From Marinicella rhabdoformis (GTDB lineage: Bacteria > Pseudomonadota > Gammaproteobacteria > Xanthomonadales > Marinicellaceae): DNA of 64,000 nt. The stretch covers positions 1 to 64,000 of the forward strand of contig NZ_VTFS01000004.1 in NCBI RefSeq assembly GCF_009671245.1. Direction: 5' to 3'. This document shows positions 17,281-25,594 of this stretch, in pieces (within the stretch, counting starts at the first letter, position 1; each line of letters begins with the position of its first letter). The notes under the pieces were generated by a model, which saw nothing but the letters and a program-made list of their open reading frames with translations, was not told the origin of the DNA and ran no database searches. Position numbers and translations under genes: made by a program.

Positions 17281-18065
17281 CAGTACGATTCCTCATCATT
17301 TGGAAACTGTTGTGATTTAACATCCTTCGCGTAGGCATTAAATGCATCTTTAAACAATTGCTCTGTGTTTAAATATTTTCTGACAAACTTTGGGCTGAAA
17401 CTTGAAGGGTAACCCAACAAATCGTGCATCACCAATACCTGTCCATCGGTACTGTTTCCTGCTCCAATACCAATCGTAATGATGTCAGATGATTTCGTGA
17501 TCACTTCAGTTAATGCCGCCGGCACACATTCTAGCACCACAGCAAAGGCACCCAAGTCACTTAATAATTGAACTTGGTCTATGATTTTTTGTTGCGCAGC
17601 CTGTTCACGGCCTTGAACTTTGAAGCCACCAAACTGATTAATAGATTGTGGCGTTAATCCCAAATGACCCATCACTGGCACGCCAGATTGCACAATGTGT
17701 TTTATCAATTCCTCATTACCTGACACACCTTCCAACTTAATGGCATGTGCACCCGTTTTCATCAACTGCTCAACAGCAGTCATGTTGCTTTCCAATGATT
17801 TTCTGAACGACATAAAAGGCATGTCAGCAACAACAAACTTATCTGGTGCACCTTTAACCACGGCTCGCGTATGCATCGCCATGGTGGCTATATCAATTGG
17901 CAAAGTTGATGTCTCACCATGCATCACCATGGCCGCAGAATCCCCCACTAATATCATGTCCACATGACTTTGATTCAAAATCACAGCAGAGGCATGGTCA
18001 TAACAGGTCACCATGGCAATTTTTTCACCTTGTTGTTTCATTTGTCTCAATTGGTTGATGTTCAT
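17280..18065 (-). CDS. panB: 3-methyl-2-oxobutanoate hydroxymethyltransferase
   Basis: The 261-residue enzyme adds a one-carbon unit from methylene-tetrahydrofolate to the keto acid of valine and makes ketopantoate. Conserved blocks: MVTCYDHASA, LVGDSAAMVMHG (metal-binding Asp and the following loop), KLEGV, PVMGHLGLTPQS and VLVMHDLLGY. The 4-nt overlap with the upstream reductase-like gene ties the two steps together: PanB makes the substrate that the upstream protein may reduce. Confidence 0.95.
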   Translation of the reverse strand: MNINQLRQMKQQGEKIAMVTCYDHASAVILNQSHVDMILVGDSAAMVMHGETSTLPIDIATMAMHTRAVVKGAPDKFVVADMPFMSFRKSLESNMTAVEQLMKTGAHAIKLEGVSGNEELIKHIVQSGVPVMGHLGLTPQSINQFGGFKVQGREQAAQQKIIDQVQLLSDLGAFAVVLECVPAALTEVITKSSDIITIGIGAGNSTDGQVLVMHDLLGYPSSFSPKFVRKYLNTEQLFKDAFNAYAKDVKSQQFPNDEESY

Positions 18066-18859
18066 GATGCCACCTTTTTGTTTTGTTTGTGTTCTGTACT
18101 GTTCTCTGGTGGTTGAACTGCTATCGCCGACCAGTCTAAATAAGCTTGATATATACTTTTCAACTCACCTGCTTGTAGCGCCTTAAGGTGTTTGTCTATT
18201 GTTTGAACATCACCACGCTGAAATGGACCAGTCGCCGCTGACTCTGGTGATTGAATATAGTTTATTGTGTTTTGTGCTATGTAGGCATGCAAAACATCAT
18301 CCGGCAGCCCAAGTGATTCCATTTCTTGATCTAAAGCACGCCACATCATTTGTGAAAAATTTCCTGCCATCACACAATAGGCATGATAATGGCTTTGAAA
18401 TCTTGAATCCAACTCGTAATGTGAGTTACTCAATGCGGGAAAAACCTCGCTGAAATCTAATTCTGGTTGATGGACAAACGGAATGTTCTGATAAGTTTGC
18501 AAGTCATAATTTGTGGTATTGAAGGTCATCAAAGGATGACAAGACTTAGCCAATGGTGTATTTAAAGCACCAGAAAAATGAATCAAATCATGGTCTTTTA
18601 ATGAGGGGTTTTCTTGAATAAAGGACTCAATTTGATCATCTGAAATTAACAACAAAACATGGTCACAATTTTTTATGGCCTTATTCAGTGCCTTATTTTC
18701 AGACTGAAAGAATTCTTTGAATTGGTGTAATACAGAACGCTTACTGGATCGAAACCAACGGCTGTAGTTGATGTCCAGTAAGTCAAAATAATGTGCCATA
18801 TGGCGAGCTACTTTACCGTCACCAATGAGGCAGTAGCGTTTAGGTACCTGTCGATTCAC
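18062..18859 (-). CDS. Rossmann/DUF2520-type oxidoreductase, candidate ketopantoate reductase (PanG-like)
   Basis: With the chosen start the protein has 265 residues. An N-terminal NAD(P)-binding fold begins at CLIGDGKVARHMAHYF (about residue 10), followed by LLLISDD, HFSGAL, HPLMTFN and a C-terminal helical domain with the DUF2520 signature GPFQRGD. No classical panE is present in this otherwise complete pantothenate operon, and this gene leads it, overlapping panB by 4 nt, so ketopantoate reduction is the obvious candidate role. A third ketopantoate reductase class (PanG) is known from Francisella; membership here is inferred. I prefer the GTG at 18859 (GAGGA, 7-nt spacing) over the ATG at 18937, which lies inside the -10 element of the promoter. 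Confidence 0.7.
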   Translation of the reverse strand: MNRQVPKRYCLIGDGKVARHMAHYFDLLDINYSRWFRSSKRSVLHQFKEFFQSENKALNKAIKNCDHVLLLISDDQIESFIQENPSLKDHDLIHFSGALNTPLAKSCHPLMTFNTTNYDLQTYQNIPFVHQPELDFSEVFPALSNSHYELDSRFQSHYHAYCVMAGNFSQMMWRALDQEMESLGLPDDVLHAYIAQNTINYIQSPESAATGPFQRGDVQTIDKHLKALQAGELKSIYQAYLDWSAIAVQPPENSTEHKQNKKVAS

Positions 18860-18935
18860 AATCAAGTCCTCAAAATAAGTCAGCGATTGGTCACCCAACC
18901 AAAAAGTCACTGCTTCAAAAGTCAGTGCTGGCTGC

Positions 18936-18963
18936 ATTATAAGGTATCTTAAATGAATATCAA
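18936..18963 (-). promoter_or_regulatory. Promoter of the pantothenate/CoA operon
   Basis: On the minus strand TTGATA (18958-18963), a 16-nt spacer and TATAAT (18936-18941) form a near-consensus promoter. Its -10 overlaps the upstream ATG at 18937 (TATAATG), so a transcript from here would start inside that reading frame. This supports translation from the GTG at 18859. Confidence 0.55.
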
Positions 18964-19086
18964 GTGAACGGCTCGTTCTAAAGCACTCAATGATTCAACT
19001 CACTGACAATTAAACTTTAAAGTGCGAAGCGACCCGCCCGCCTTATTGCTATATAAGCAAGACAGGTCAGGGCCTGGTTGCTTAAA

Positions 19087-19674
19087 TCAAACTGTGGCTA
19101 AAAATGATTTAATGCCATCCAAAAACATCTGTACTGCAATCGCAATCAATATCATACCCATCAAGCGCTCAATCGCAATCATGCCATTTTTACCCAGGTA
19201 TTTTTGCATCGCTGTTGCTGAAAATAATATGATCGCCGATAAAAACCATGCAATAAACAAAGCAATGGCCAATACATCAAATTGGTCAGGGTGTTTGCTG
19301 GCCAAAAGAATCAGCGTAGCAAGAATCGATGGACCTGCCACCAAAGGTATCGCCATGGGTACAATGAAAGGGACTTCATCAGCCGCTTCTTCATCACCAT
19401 ACTGTTTACTGGCTGGAAAAATCATTCGCAATGCAATGATAAACAATATGATGGCACCCGCCAAAGAAACGGACACTTGCTCAAGATGCAAGAAGGCCAG
19501 CATCTGTTTGCCAAAAAACAAAAACAAAAACAGGATAGCCAAAGCCAACAACAATTCTCTTGCCAAGACTTGATACCTGTTTTCTACTTTCTCTAGTTGA
19601 GACAGAAAAATGGGGATATTACCCAAAGGATCTAAAATCAAGAACAGCAATATGGTGGCTGATAAAATATCCAT
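19087..19674 (-). CDS. MarC/YhgN-family inner-membrane protein
   Basis: The 195-residue protein has six hydrophobic segments and the family motifs FLILDPLGNIPIF at the start, ASKQYGDEEAADE in a cytosolic loop, and PMAIPLVAGPSILATLI. The length matches YhgN. The role of this family is not settled; the old link of MarC to multiple antibiotic resistance was not confirmed. It lies 18 nt after bamD with a good AGGAA ribosome site, so it is probably in the bamD transcript. The gap upstream of it toward the pan operon holds no gene, and I see no clear terminator. Confidence 0.85.
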   Translation of the reverse strand: MDILSATILLFLILDPLGNIPIFLSQLEKVENRYQVLARELLLALAILFLFLFFGKQMLAFLHLEQVSVSLAGAIILFIIALRMIFPASKQYGDEEAADEVPFIVPMAIPLVAGPSILATLILLASKHPDQFDVLAIALFIAWFLSAIILFSATAMQKYLGKNGMIAIERLMGMILIAIAVQMFLDGIKSFLATV

Positions 19675-19692
19675 GGTTTATTCCTGATTTGA

Positions 19693-20523
19693 TTAAAAAG
19701 GCCAAAGATCAGACCATTCGAACAATTCTGTGTCGAGGTCTAATTCGCCATTTTGTAAATAAGTGTGGCTTGGAAAGTCTGTCATCAGCTGTGTTTTTGC
19801 TTGCTCTGCCAATTCTGGCTCTTCCATCATGGTGTAAGACTCAACCATCAAAGCCAATGCATTCGCTGAGGCGGGCGTATCTTGAAAAGATTCTAAAACA
19901 AATTTACATCGATTCAATGCGGCAATAGGAGCACCGCGTCTTAAGTAGTATTTAGCCACATGAATTTCATACGCTGCCAACCTGTTTTTCAAAAATACCA
20001 TGCGTTTGTGTGCATCAGCAGCATAATCACTTTCAGGAAAACGTTCTATGAAGTTTTTAAATGCAGTGAATGCATTACGGATATTCTCTTGATTGTGATC
20101 TGCCACTTCAGATGGGTTCGCACGCTCTAAAAAGCCACGGTCACTTTCAAAATATATCAACCCTTTAAGGTAATAGGCATAATCTAAGTTTTTATGTGCT
20201 GGGTAATTCTTTATGAATCGATCGACAGTAACGACTGCTTCTTCCATCTTATACAACTTATATTGGGCATACGCTAATTCTAAATATCCTTGCTCAGTAT
20301 AATGTCCAAATGGGTAATGACTTCGCAAAGCTTTATACCTTTGAATGGCTGCATTCCAAACACCTGCATCGAGTGTTCTTTTGGCCTCTAAGTACATTTC
20401 TAAGTCCGTTTTTTTGGTCACTTCTACTTCACGCACTTCATTTTTTTTGCTACATGCTTGTAAAAACAGCAATGAACAAATCAAAGCAATTGTAAAAATC
20501 CGAGTTTTATTCTTGAGAATCAT
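19693..20523 (-). CDS. bamD: Outer membrane assembly lipoprotein BamD
   Basis: The 276-residue lipoprotein has its lipobox L-Q-A-C at Cys24 and then TPR-like helical repeats (AKRTLDAGVWNAAIQRY, AQYKLYKMEEAVVTVDRF, KNFIERFPESDYAADA). BamD is the essential partner of BamA in folding outer membrane beta-barrel proteins. The pairing with divergent rluD is a conserved gammaproteobacterial arrangement. Only 34 nt separate the two start codons, so both promoters must be compact or overlap coding sequence. Confidence 0.93.
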   Translation of the reverse strand: MILKNKTRIFTIALICSLLFLQACSKKNEVREVEVTKKTDLEMYLEAKRTLDAGVWNAAIQRYKALRSHYPFGHYTEQGYLELAYAQYKLYKMEEAVVTVDRFIKNYPAHKNLDYAYYLKGLIYFESDRGFLERANPSEVADHNQENIRNAFTAFKNFIERFPESDYAADAHKRMVFLKNRLAAYEIHVAKYYLRRGAPIAALNRCKFVLESFQDTPASANALALMVESYTMMEEPELAEQAKTQLMTDFPSHTYLQNGELDLDTELFEWSDLWPF

Positions 20524-20557
20524 AGGTGAATTCCATCATTATAAGTAAAATAGCCGC

Positions 20558-21562
20558 ATGAGTAATAATGACCAACACATACAACAACAATTTAATGTCG
20601 CTGCTGAACACATCGGTTTACGCATAGACCAATTTTTAAGCCACAAATATCCTGAGTTTTCCAGAGCAAACATTCAGCAATGGGTTAAAAAGGGCTGTGT
20701 CAAAATAAACGGCCATGATACCAAAAGCAAAACCCTTTTAAAAGGATTTGAAATCATCGACGTTGACATTGTGCTAAAACAAGCCGTTGAGGACTTGCCA
20801 GAGCCCATGGCGCTGGACATATGTTATCAGGATGAACATTTACTTATTGTTAATAAACCGGCTGGTTTGGTGGTTCATCCGGGCAGCGGCAACCCAAACG
20901 GCACCTTATTGAATGGATTATTGGCCCTCAATGACAAACAAGCCATGATGCCTCGTGCTGGTATTGTGCATCGATTAGACAAAGACACTTCTGGACTAAT
21001 GGTTGTTGCTAAAACCATTGAAACACAAAACCGTTTGATTGAGTTGCTCAAAGAACATGATGTCAAACGACAGTACATATGCGTAGTCCGAGGCTCACTT
21101 AAGTTTGACGATGGCAGTGTGGACGCCCCCATTGGAAGACACAAAACACAAAGGGTCAAAATGGCTGTTACGCACGATGGTAAGCAAGCAGTGACGCACT
21201 ACAAAGCTGTAGAACGCTTTGACCATTACACACAAGTTCAAGTGAACTTGGAAACCGGAAGAACGCACCAAATCAGGGTACATATGCACCACATAGGACA
21301 CCCCTTGGTTGGCGACCCCTTTTATGGCAACCCCAAAAGGGTTGATCCTACAGTGAATAATGAACTGAAAGAAATCATACGTGAATTTCCTCGACAAGCA
21401 CTACATGCCGAAACGCTGTCCTTTATTCACCCCATTACAGGTGAAGCCATTTCAGAGTCTTGCCCTCTACCTGACGATTTATGTCACTTGCTGTCAGATT
21501 TAGAGTTTTTAGACATGAAAAACAGTGATTTTAAAGAAATGGAGGTCGAATATTGCGAATGA
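20558..21562 (+). CDS. rluD: 23S rRNA pseudouridine(1911/1915/1917) synthase
   Basis: The 334-residue enzyme has an N-terminal S4 RNA-binding domain (about 20-75, LRIDQFLSHKYPEFSRANIQ) and a catalytic pseudouridine synthase domain. The motif HRLDKDTSG (138-146) carries the catalytic Asp141. RluD modifies helix 69 of the large ribosomal subunit. GRTHQIRVH and HPLVGDPFYG further support RluD over RluA or RluC. The gene is followed by pgeF, as in E. coli, but 160 nt away and with its own promoter. Confidence 0.92.
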   Translation: MSNNDQHIQQQFNVAAEHIGLRIDQFLSHKYPEFSRANIQQWVKKGCVKINGHDTKSKTLLKGFEIIDVDIVLKQAVEDLPEPMALDICYQDEHLLIVNKPAGLVVHPGSGNPNGTLLNGLLALNDKQAMMPRAGIVHRLDKDTSGLMVVAKTIETQNRLIELLKEHDVKRQYICVVRGSLKFDDGSVDAPIGRHKTQRVKMAVTHDGKQAVTHYKAVERFDHYTQVQVNLETGRTHQIRVHMHHIGHPLVGDPFYGNPKRVDPTVNNELKEIIREFPRQALHAETLSFIHPITGEAISESCPLPDDLCHLLSDLEFLDMKNSDFKEMEVEYCE

Positions 21563-21574
21563 GCGTTCGTTTTC

Positions 21575-21603
21575 TTGACAGTCGTATCAGTTATGCCTAA
21601 TAT
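21575..21603 (+). promoter_or_regulatory. Near-consensus sigma-70 promoter upstream of pgeF
   Basis: TTGACA (21575-21580), exactly 17 nt, then TAATAT (21598-21603): one of the best promoters in the window. The start of transcription would be near 21610, leaving a leader of about 110 nt before pgeF. The palindrome TTGGTTAAAACCAA (21616-21629) sits at the beginning of that leader. Confidence 0.65.
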
Positions 21604-21722
21604 AGCATGCACTTATTGGTTAAAACCAAAAGGGTCAATCAAACCAAACAAAATTGTGGCTTTACTCCCTCTACCACGAATTATCTTAGACTGGCCCTTA
21701 TCTTTTTTCTGTACCATCCTCC

Positions 21723-22430
21723 ATGACACATAAAATCAAAAGCCAATTTGCGCCTAATATTCACCTGCTACAAACCACCAAACAATTTGCTGGATTGACA
21801 GATTTTGATGTTCACCCAGCCCACATTCACATTGATCACATGCAACAGCTTCAAGATGAATTTGAACTCCCTCACCCTTTGATTATTCAGCAACAAGAAC
21901 ACAAAGACCGTGCTGTTGAATACAATGACATACCCACAACCAACTTCAGACACCGCGCTGATGCTTGCTTTACACGACAAAAAAACACCATCTGTGCAGT
22001 CATGACCGCCGACTGCTTACCTGTTATGTTGGCCGATAAAAATGGTCAATGGGTGGCAGCGATACATTGCGGTTGGCGAAGCTTGTTTCAAAATATCATC
22101 AGCAAGACTTTCTCTAAAATACAAGCCAACCCAATTTATACCCAAGCCTATTTAGGACCCTGTATCCAACAACCACATTATGAAGTCGATGAAGATTTTG
22201 TTATCAACTTTACAAACATCCACCCTGACACTGAATTGGCATTTTCACCAATCATTAACGGCAAAAGCCAGGCTAATTTACAAGAGATTGCCAATATTCA
22301 ATTACATAAACTTGGTATTCTGGAAATACAAACCTGCACTGATTGTACTTTTGAACAGGCCCCAAAATACCCCTCTTGGCGTCGTGACCAAAGCCCTCAG
22401 CGCATGGCAACCTTAATTTGGATGACTTAA
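21723..22430 (+). CDS. pgeF: Peptidoglycan editing factor PgeF (YfiH/laccase-domain family)
   Basis: The 235-residue protein has the family zinc site: H60 in the QQQEH segment, C98 in TADCLPV and H115 in AIHCGWRS, with GPCIQ further on and a C-terminal SWRRD segment. In E. coli it keeps peptidoglycan precursors free of misplaced serine at position 1 of the stem peptide. Other members act on purine nucleosides, so the annotation as a polyphenol oxidase is now doubted. It is placed after rluD, as is common. The 22431-22519 gap to the pump holds nothing I can name. Confidence 0.85.
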   Translation: MTHKIKSQFAPNIHLLQTTKQFAGLTDFDVHPAHIHIDHMQQLQDEFELPHPLIIQQQEHKDRAVEYNDIPTTNFRHRADACFTRQKNTICAVMTADCLPVMLADKNGQWVAAIHCGWRSLFQNIISKTFSKIQANPIYTQAYLGPCIQQPHYEVDEDFVINFTNIHPDTELAFSPIINGKSQANLQEIANIQLHKLGILEIQTCTDCTFEQAPKYPSWRRDQSPQRMATLIWMT

Positions 22431-22519
22431 ATTATCTCAACCTTAAGCATGTATGACTTATGACACAGACAATGGACATGCGCTATTGATACAATGAATT
22501 TTTTGTAGCAACAATCGCC

Positions 22520-25500
22520 GTGAAAATTACCCAAGCATCACTCAATAATAAAGTGGCCGTAGCCGTGGCGATCATCATGGTGGCTATATTTGGCTTTATC
22601 AGCCTGAATCGTTTACCGGTACAAATGGCTCCCAATGTAGAGCGACCAATTATCAGCATTCAAACGTCTTGGCCAGGTGCTGCGCCTCCTGAAGTTGAGT
22701 CTGAAATTCTTGAGCTACAAGAAAATGTCTTTCGTGGGATGCCCGGTGTAGAACGAATGGCAGCAACCGCCAGTTACGCTTCGGCCAACATCAACATAGA
22801 GTTTGACATTGATGTTGATATGCAAAGAACCTTGATTGAAGTCATCAACCGTTTGAACCAGGTCCCACGCTATCCTGTCGATGCCAATGAACCCAGATTA
22901 ACGATTGGTGGTGGCGGGTTTGCTAACAGCATAGCTTGGTTTGCCATCAGACCCGCAGCAGGTAATGACCGACCTATCGCCACTTACCAAGATTTCATTA
23001 ATGAAAATTTATTACCCAAATTGGAGCAGATCAATGGCGTATCAACTTCTTCTGCTTTTGGTGGCCGAGGATATGAGGTACGTATCAGTTACGATCCTTA
23101 CGTGGCAGCCTCTTTGGGTGTCGACTTAACCCGTTTGATTGCTTTATCTGGTAATTTCACCAACACTTCAATGGGCACTAAAGATGTTGGTAAGCGTAAA
23201 TACACACTGCGGTTTGAAAGTAAATATGACTATCAATCTCTGCTTGACTATGTCATTGACTGGCGTGATGGCAGACCCATTTACCTGAAAGACATTGCCG
23301 AGATTGATGTGGTCATGCAGGACCCAAGTGGATTAATCATACAAAACGGCGGCCCTTCGATCGCCGCAAATATTGTACCAGAAGCAGGCGTTAATTTACT
23401 CGACCTGATGGATGACATCAAACTCAAAGTGGACGAGTTAAGAGAAACAGTACTCGGCCCTGCTGAATTAACTATCACACAAGTTTATGATGAATCCATT
23501 TATACCAATGGATCAGTTAATATGGTTCGCAACAACCTCATCATGGGCATGTTGCTGGCCATTTTTATCTTGTGGGTATTTTTACGTAAAAAAACACCTG
23601 CGTTGATTGTTGCATTGGCGATTCCTATTTGTTTAATGGCTGCTTTTGTGATGTTGAATGTGCTTGGCAGGACACTCAATATCATTTCTTTAGCAGGATT
23701 GGCATTCGCTACAGGCATGGTATTGGATGCCGCCATTGTGGTACTTGAAAATATTGTCAGACACAGAGAAATGGGTAAATCCGCTGTTGAGGCTGCCATG
23801 ATTGGCTCTGAACAAGTGTGGGGTGCACTGTTGGCATCAACTGCCACCACTGTTGCCATATTTTTACCCGTTGTTTTCTTAAAAGATGAAGCGGGTCAGC
23901 TGTTTACTGACTTGGCCTTGACCATTTCAATTTCTGTAACCATATCAATGATTGTTGCTGTTACTGTTTTACCTGCTGCCACAGTGCGGTTCATACACCG
24001 CTCTGATTTTGATGACAAACACCAAAGCATGTGGAAAAACATCACCACTTTTGTTGACCGGTTAACCAATAACCGCAAAAAACAAGTGACTTGGGTCATC
24101 TCTCTTCTGGCACTTCCTTTATTACTGGCATACATGCTCAAACCAGCAGCAGATTACTTGCCTGAAGGTAAACGAAACTTTGCTTTTGCAGGTGTCCAAG
24201 CCCCACCTGGCATGTCATTTGACGTTGCCAAAACTGAACTGGCCGAAGTGGTTGCCGCAAGACTTAAACCATATTTAGACGGTGAAAAACAACCCAAGCT
24301 ACAAAATTACTTTTTTGGCGTCTTTGGCTCTGGTGCCTTTATGGGCTTCAGGATGGAAAATAACGATGACATGGATGAGATGTTACGGATTGTCAACACA
24401 CAAATACTTGCAGGCATTCCAGATGCCAGAGGCTTTGCAGGTAGGCGTGGCGTCTTTCCAGGCTCCAGGGGTGGGCGTGCCATCAATGTTGACATTCAAA
24501 CAGAAAACTTCGAAGAACTGTTGACTGTTGGCCAACTGGCCTATGATAAAGCCGCAGCATTGATTCCTGGCTCAAGACTGGATACCACACCAGGACTAGA
24601 GCTTGGCGCACCTGAAATCAAAATCCAGCCCAATGACAGGGCCATCTCTGAAGCTGGTTGGACTCGAAATCAACTGAATACCGTTCTGCGGTCTTTAGGT
24701 ACTGGCACATTTGTGGGAGAATATTTCGATGGCAACAGGCGCATGAACGTGATGCTCCGTGCGGAACATTGGGATACACCAGAAGAATTATCTAGCACGC
24801 CACTTTATACCAGCAATGGTGATGTGGTTCCTCTAGATGAGCTTACCTTTATCAGCCGAACAGCAGGACCCACACAAATCCTACGTGTCGATCGTTCAAG
24901 AACACTGAGTTTACAAATTACTCCACCGGGTGACATGCCATTAGAAATTGCCATCGATAAACTCAAAGAAGAACTTACCCCCTTTGTTATGGAACGGCTG
25001 CCAGAAGGAAGCAGCATCAGTTACCGAGGAACAGCCGAAGCTTTGGATGGTGCTTTATCAAGTTTAACCGGATCATTTGCTCTGGCTATTGTGATTTTGT
25101 ACTTACTCATCAGTGCCATGTTCCAATCATTTAAAGATTCATTATTGGTTGTCACCACCCTACCAATGGCCACCGTTGGCGGCATCATAGGACTGCGTGT
25201 ATTAGACTGGGTTTTGATTACGTTTGGACAATCCAATCAACCCATGGATTTACTCACCATGATAGGCTTTGTGATTTTATTGGGCTTGGTTGTTAACAAT
25301 GCGATTCTCTTGGTATTGCGTGCACGTGATGCTGAAAAAATGGGCATGAGCACACAAGATGCTGTCGCCAACGCCATCAGGTTGCGCCTTCGCCCCATAT
25401 TTATGAGTACATTCACCAGTATTTTTGGCATGCTGCCGTTGTTATTGGTACCAGGCTCTGGAACTGAATTATACAGAGGCTTGGCAGCCGTTATTGTTGG

Positions 25501-25594
25501 TGGCATGCTGATCAGCACATTATTTACCTTGGTATTATTACCAAGTTTATTAAAACTAACCGGAAATAGAAAAAATGAAACCGCTACTGTTTAA
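22520..25594 (+). CDS. RND-family efflux pump, inner-membrane transporter
   Basis: The 1024-residue protein shows the AcrB-type plan: a first membrane helix followed by a large periplasmic loop, six helices around residues 335-550, a second periplasmic loop and six helices around 860-1015. The TM4 motif is GMVLDAAIVVLENIVRHREMG. It has one Asp of the usual Asp-Asp pair, with Ala in the second place, so the proton relay is not the textbook AcrB one. TM10 has LVVNNAILLV. The start is GTG at 22520. It overlaps the fusion-protein gene by 20 nt. No outer membrane channel gene is nearby. The substrate cannot be told. Confidence 0.88.
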   Translation: MKITQASLNNKVAVAVAIIMVAIFGFISLNRLPVQMAPNVERPIISIQTSWPGAAPPEVESEILELQENVFRGMPGVERMAATASYASANINIEFDIDVDMQRTLIEVINRLNQVPRYPVDANEPRLTIGGGGFANSIAWFAIRPAAGNDRPIATYQDFINENLLPKLEQINGVSTSSAFGGRGYEVRISYDPYVAASLGVDLTRLIALSGNFTNTSMGTKDVGKRKYTLRFESKYDYQSLLDYVIDWRDGRPIYLKDIAEIDVVMQDPSGLIIQNGGPSIAANIVPEAGVNLLDLMDDIKLKVDELRETVLGPAELTITQVYDESIYTNGSVNMVRNNLIMGMLLAIFILWVFLRKKTPALIVALAIPICLMAAFVMLNVLGRTLNIISLAGLAFATGMVLDAAIVVLENIVRHREMGKSAVEAAMIGSEQVWGALLASTATTVAIFLPVVFLKDEAGQLFTDLALTISISVTISMIVAVTVLPAATVRFIHRSDFDDKHQSMWKNITTFVDRLTNNRKKQVTWVISLLALPLLLAYMLKPAADYLPEGKRNFAFAGVQAPPGMSFDVAKTELAEVVAARLKPYLDGEKQPKLQNYFFGVFGSGAFMGFRMENNDDMDEMLRIVNTQILAGIPDARGFAGRRGVFPGSRGGRAINVDIQTENFEELLTVGQLAYDKAAALIPGSRLDTTPGLELGAPEIKIQPNDRAISEAGWTRNQLNTVLRSLGTGTFVGEYFDGNRRMNVMLRAEHWDTPEELSSTPLYTSNGDVVPLDELTFISRTAGPTQILRVDRSRTLSLQITPPGDMPLEIAIDKLKEELTPFVMERLPEGSSISYRGTAEALDGALSSLTGSFALAIVILYLLISAMFQSFKDSLLVVTTLPMATVGGIIGLRVLDWVLITFGQSNQPMDLLTMIGFVILLGLVVNNAILLVLRARDAEKMGMSTQDAVANAIRLRLRPIFMSTFTSIFGMLPLLLVPGSGTELYRGLAAVIVGGMLISTLFTLVLLPSLLKLTGNRKNETATV

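Noticed and set aside
19022-19573. Open frame of 183 codons on the plus strand opposite marC
   Set aside because: marC has a clear family match, start and ribosome site; the plus-strand frame is its complement and shows no motif.
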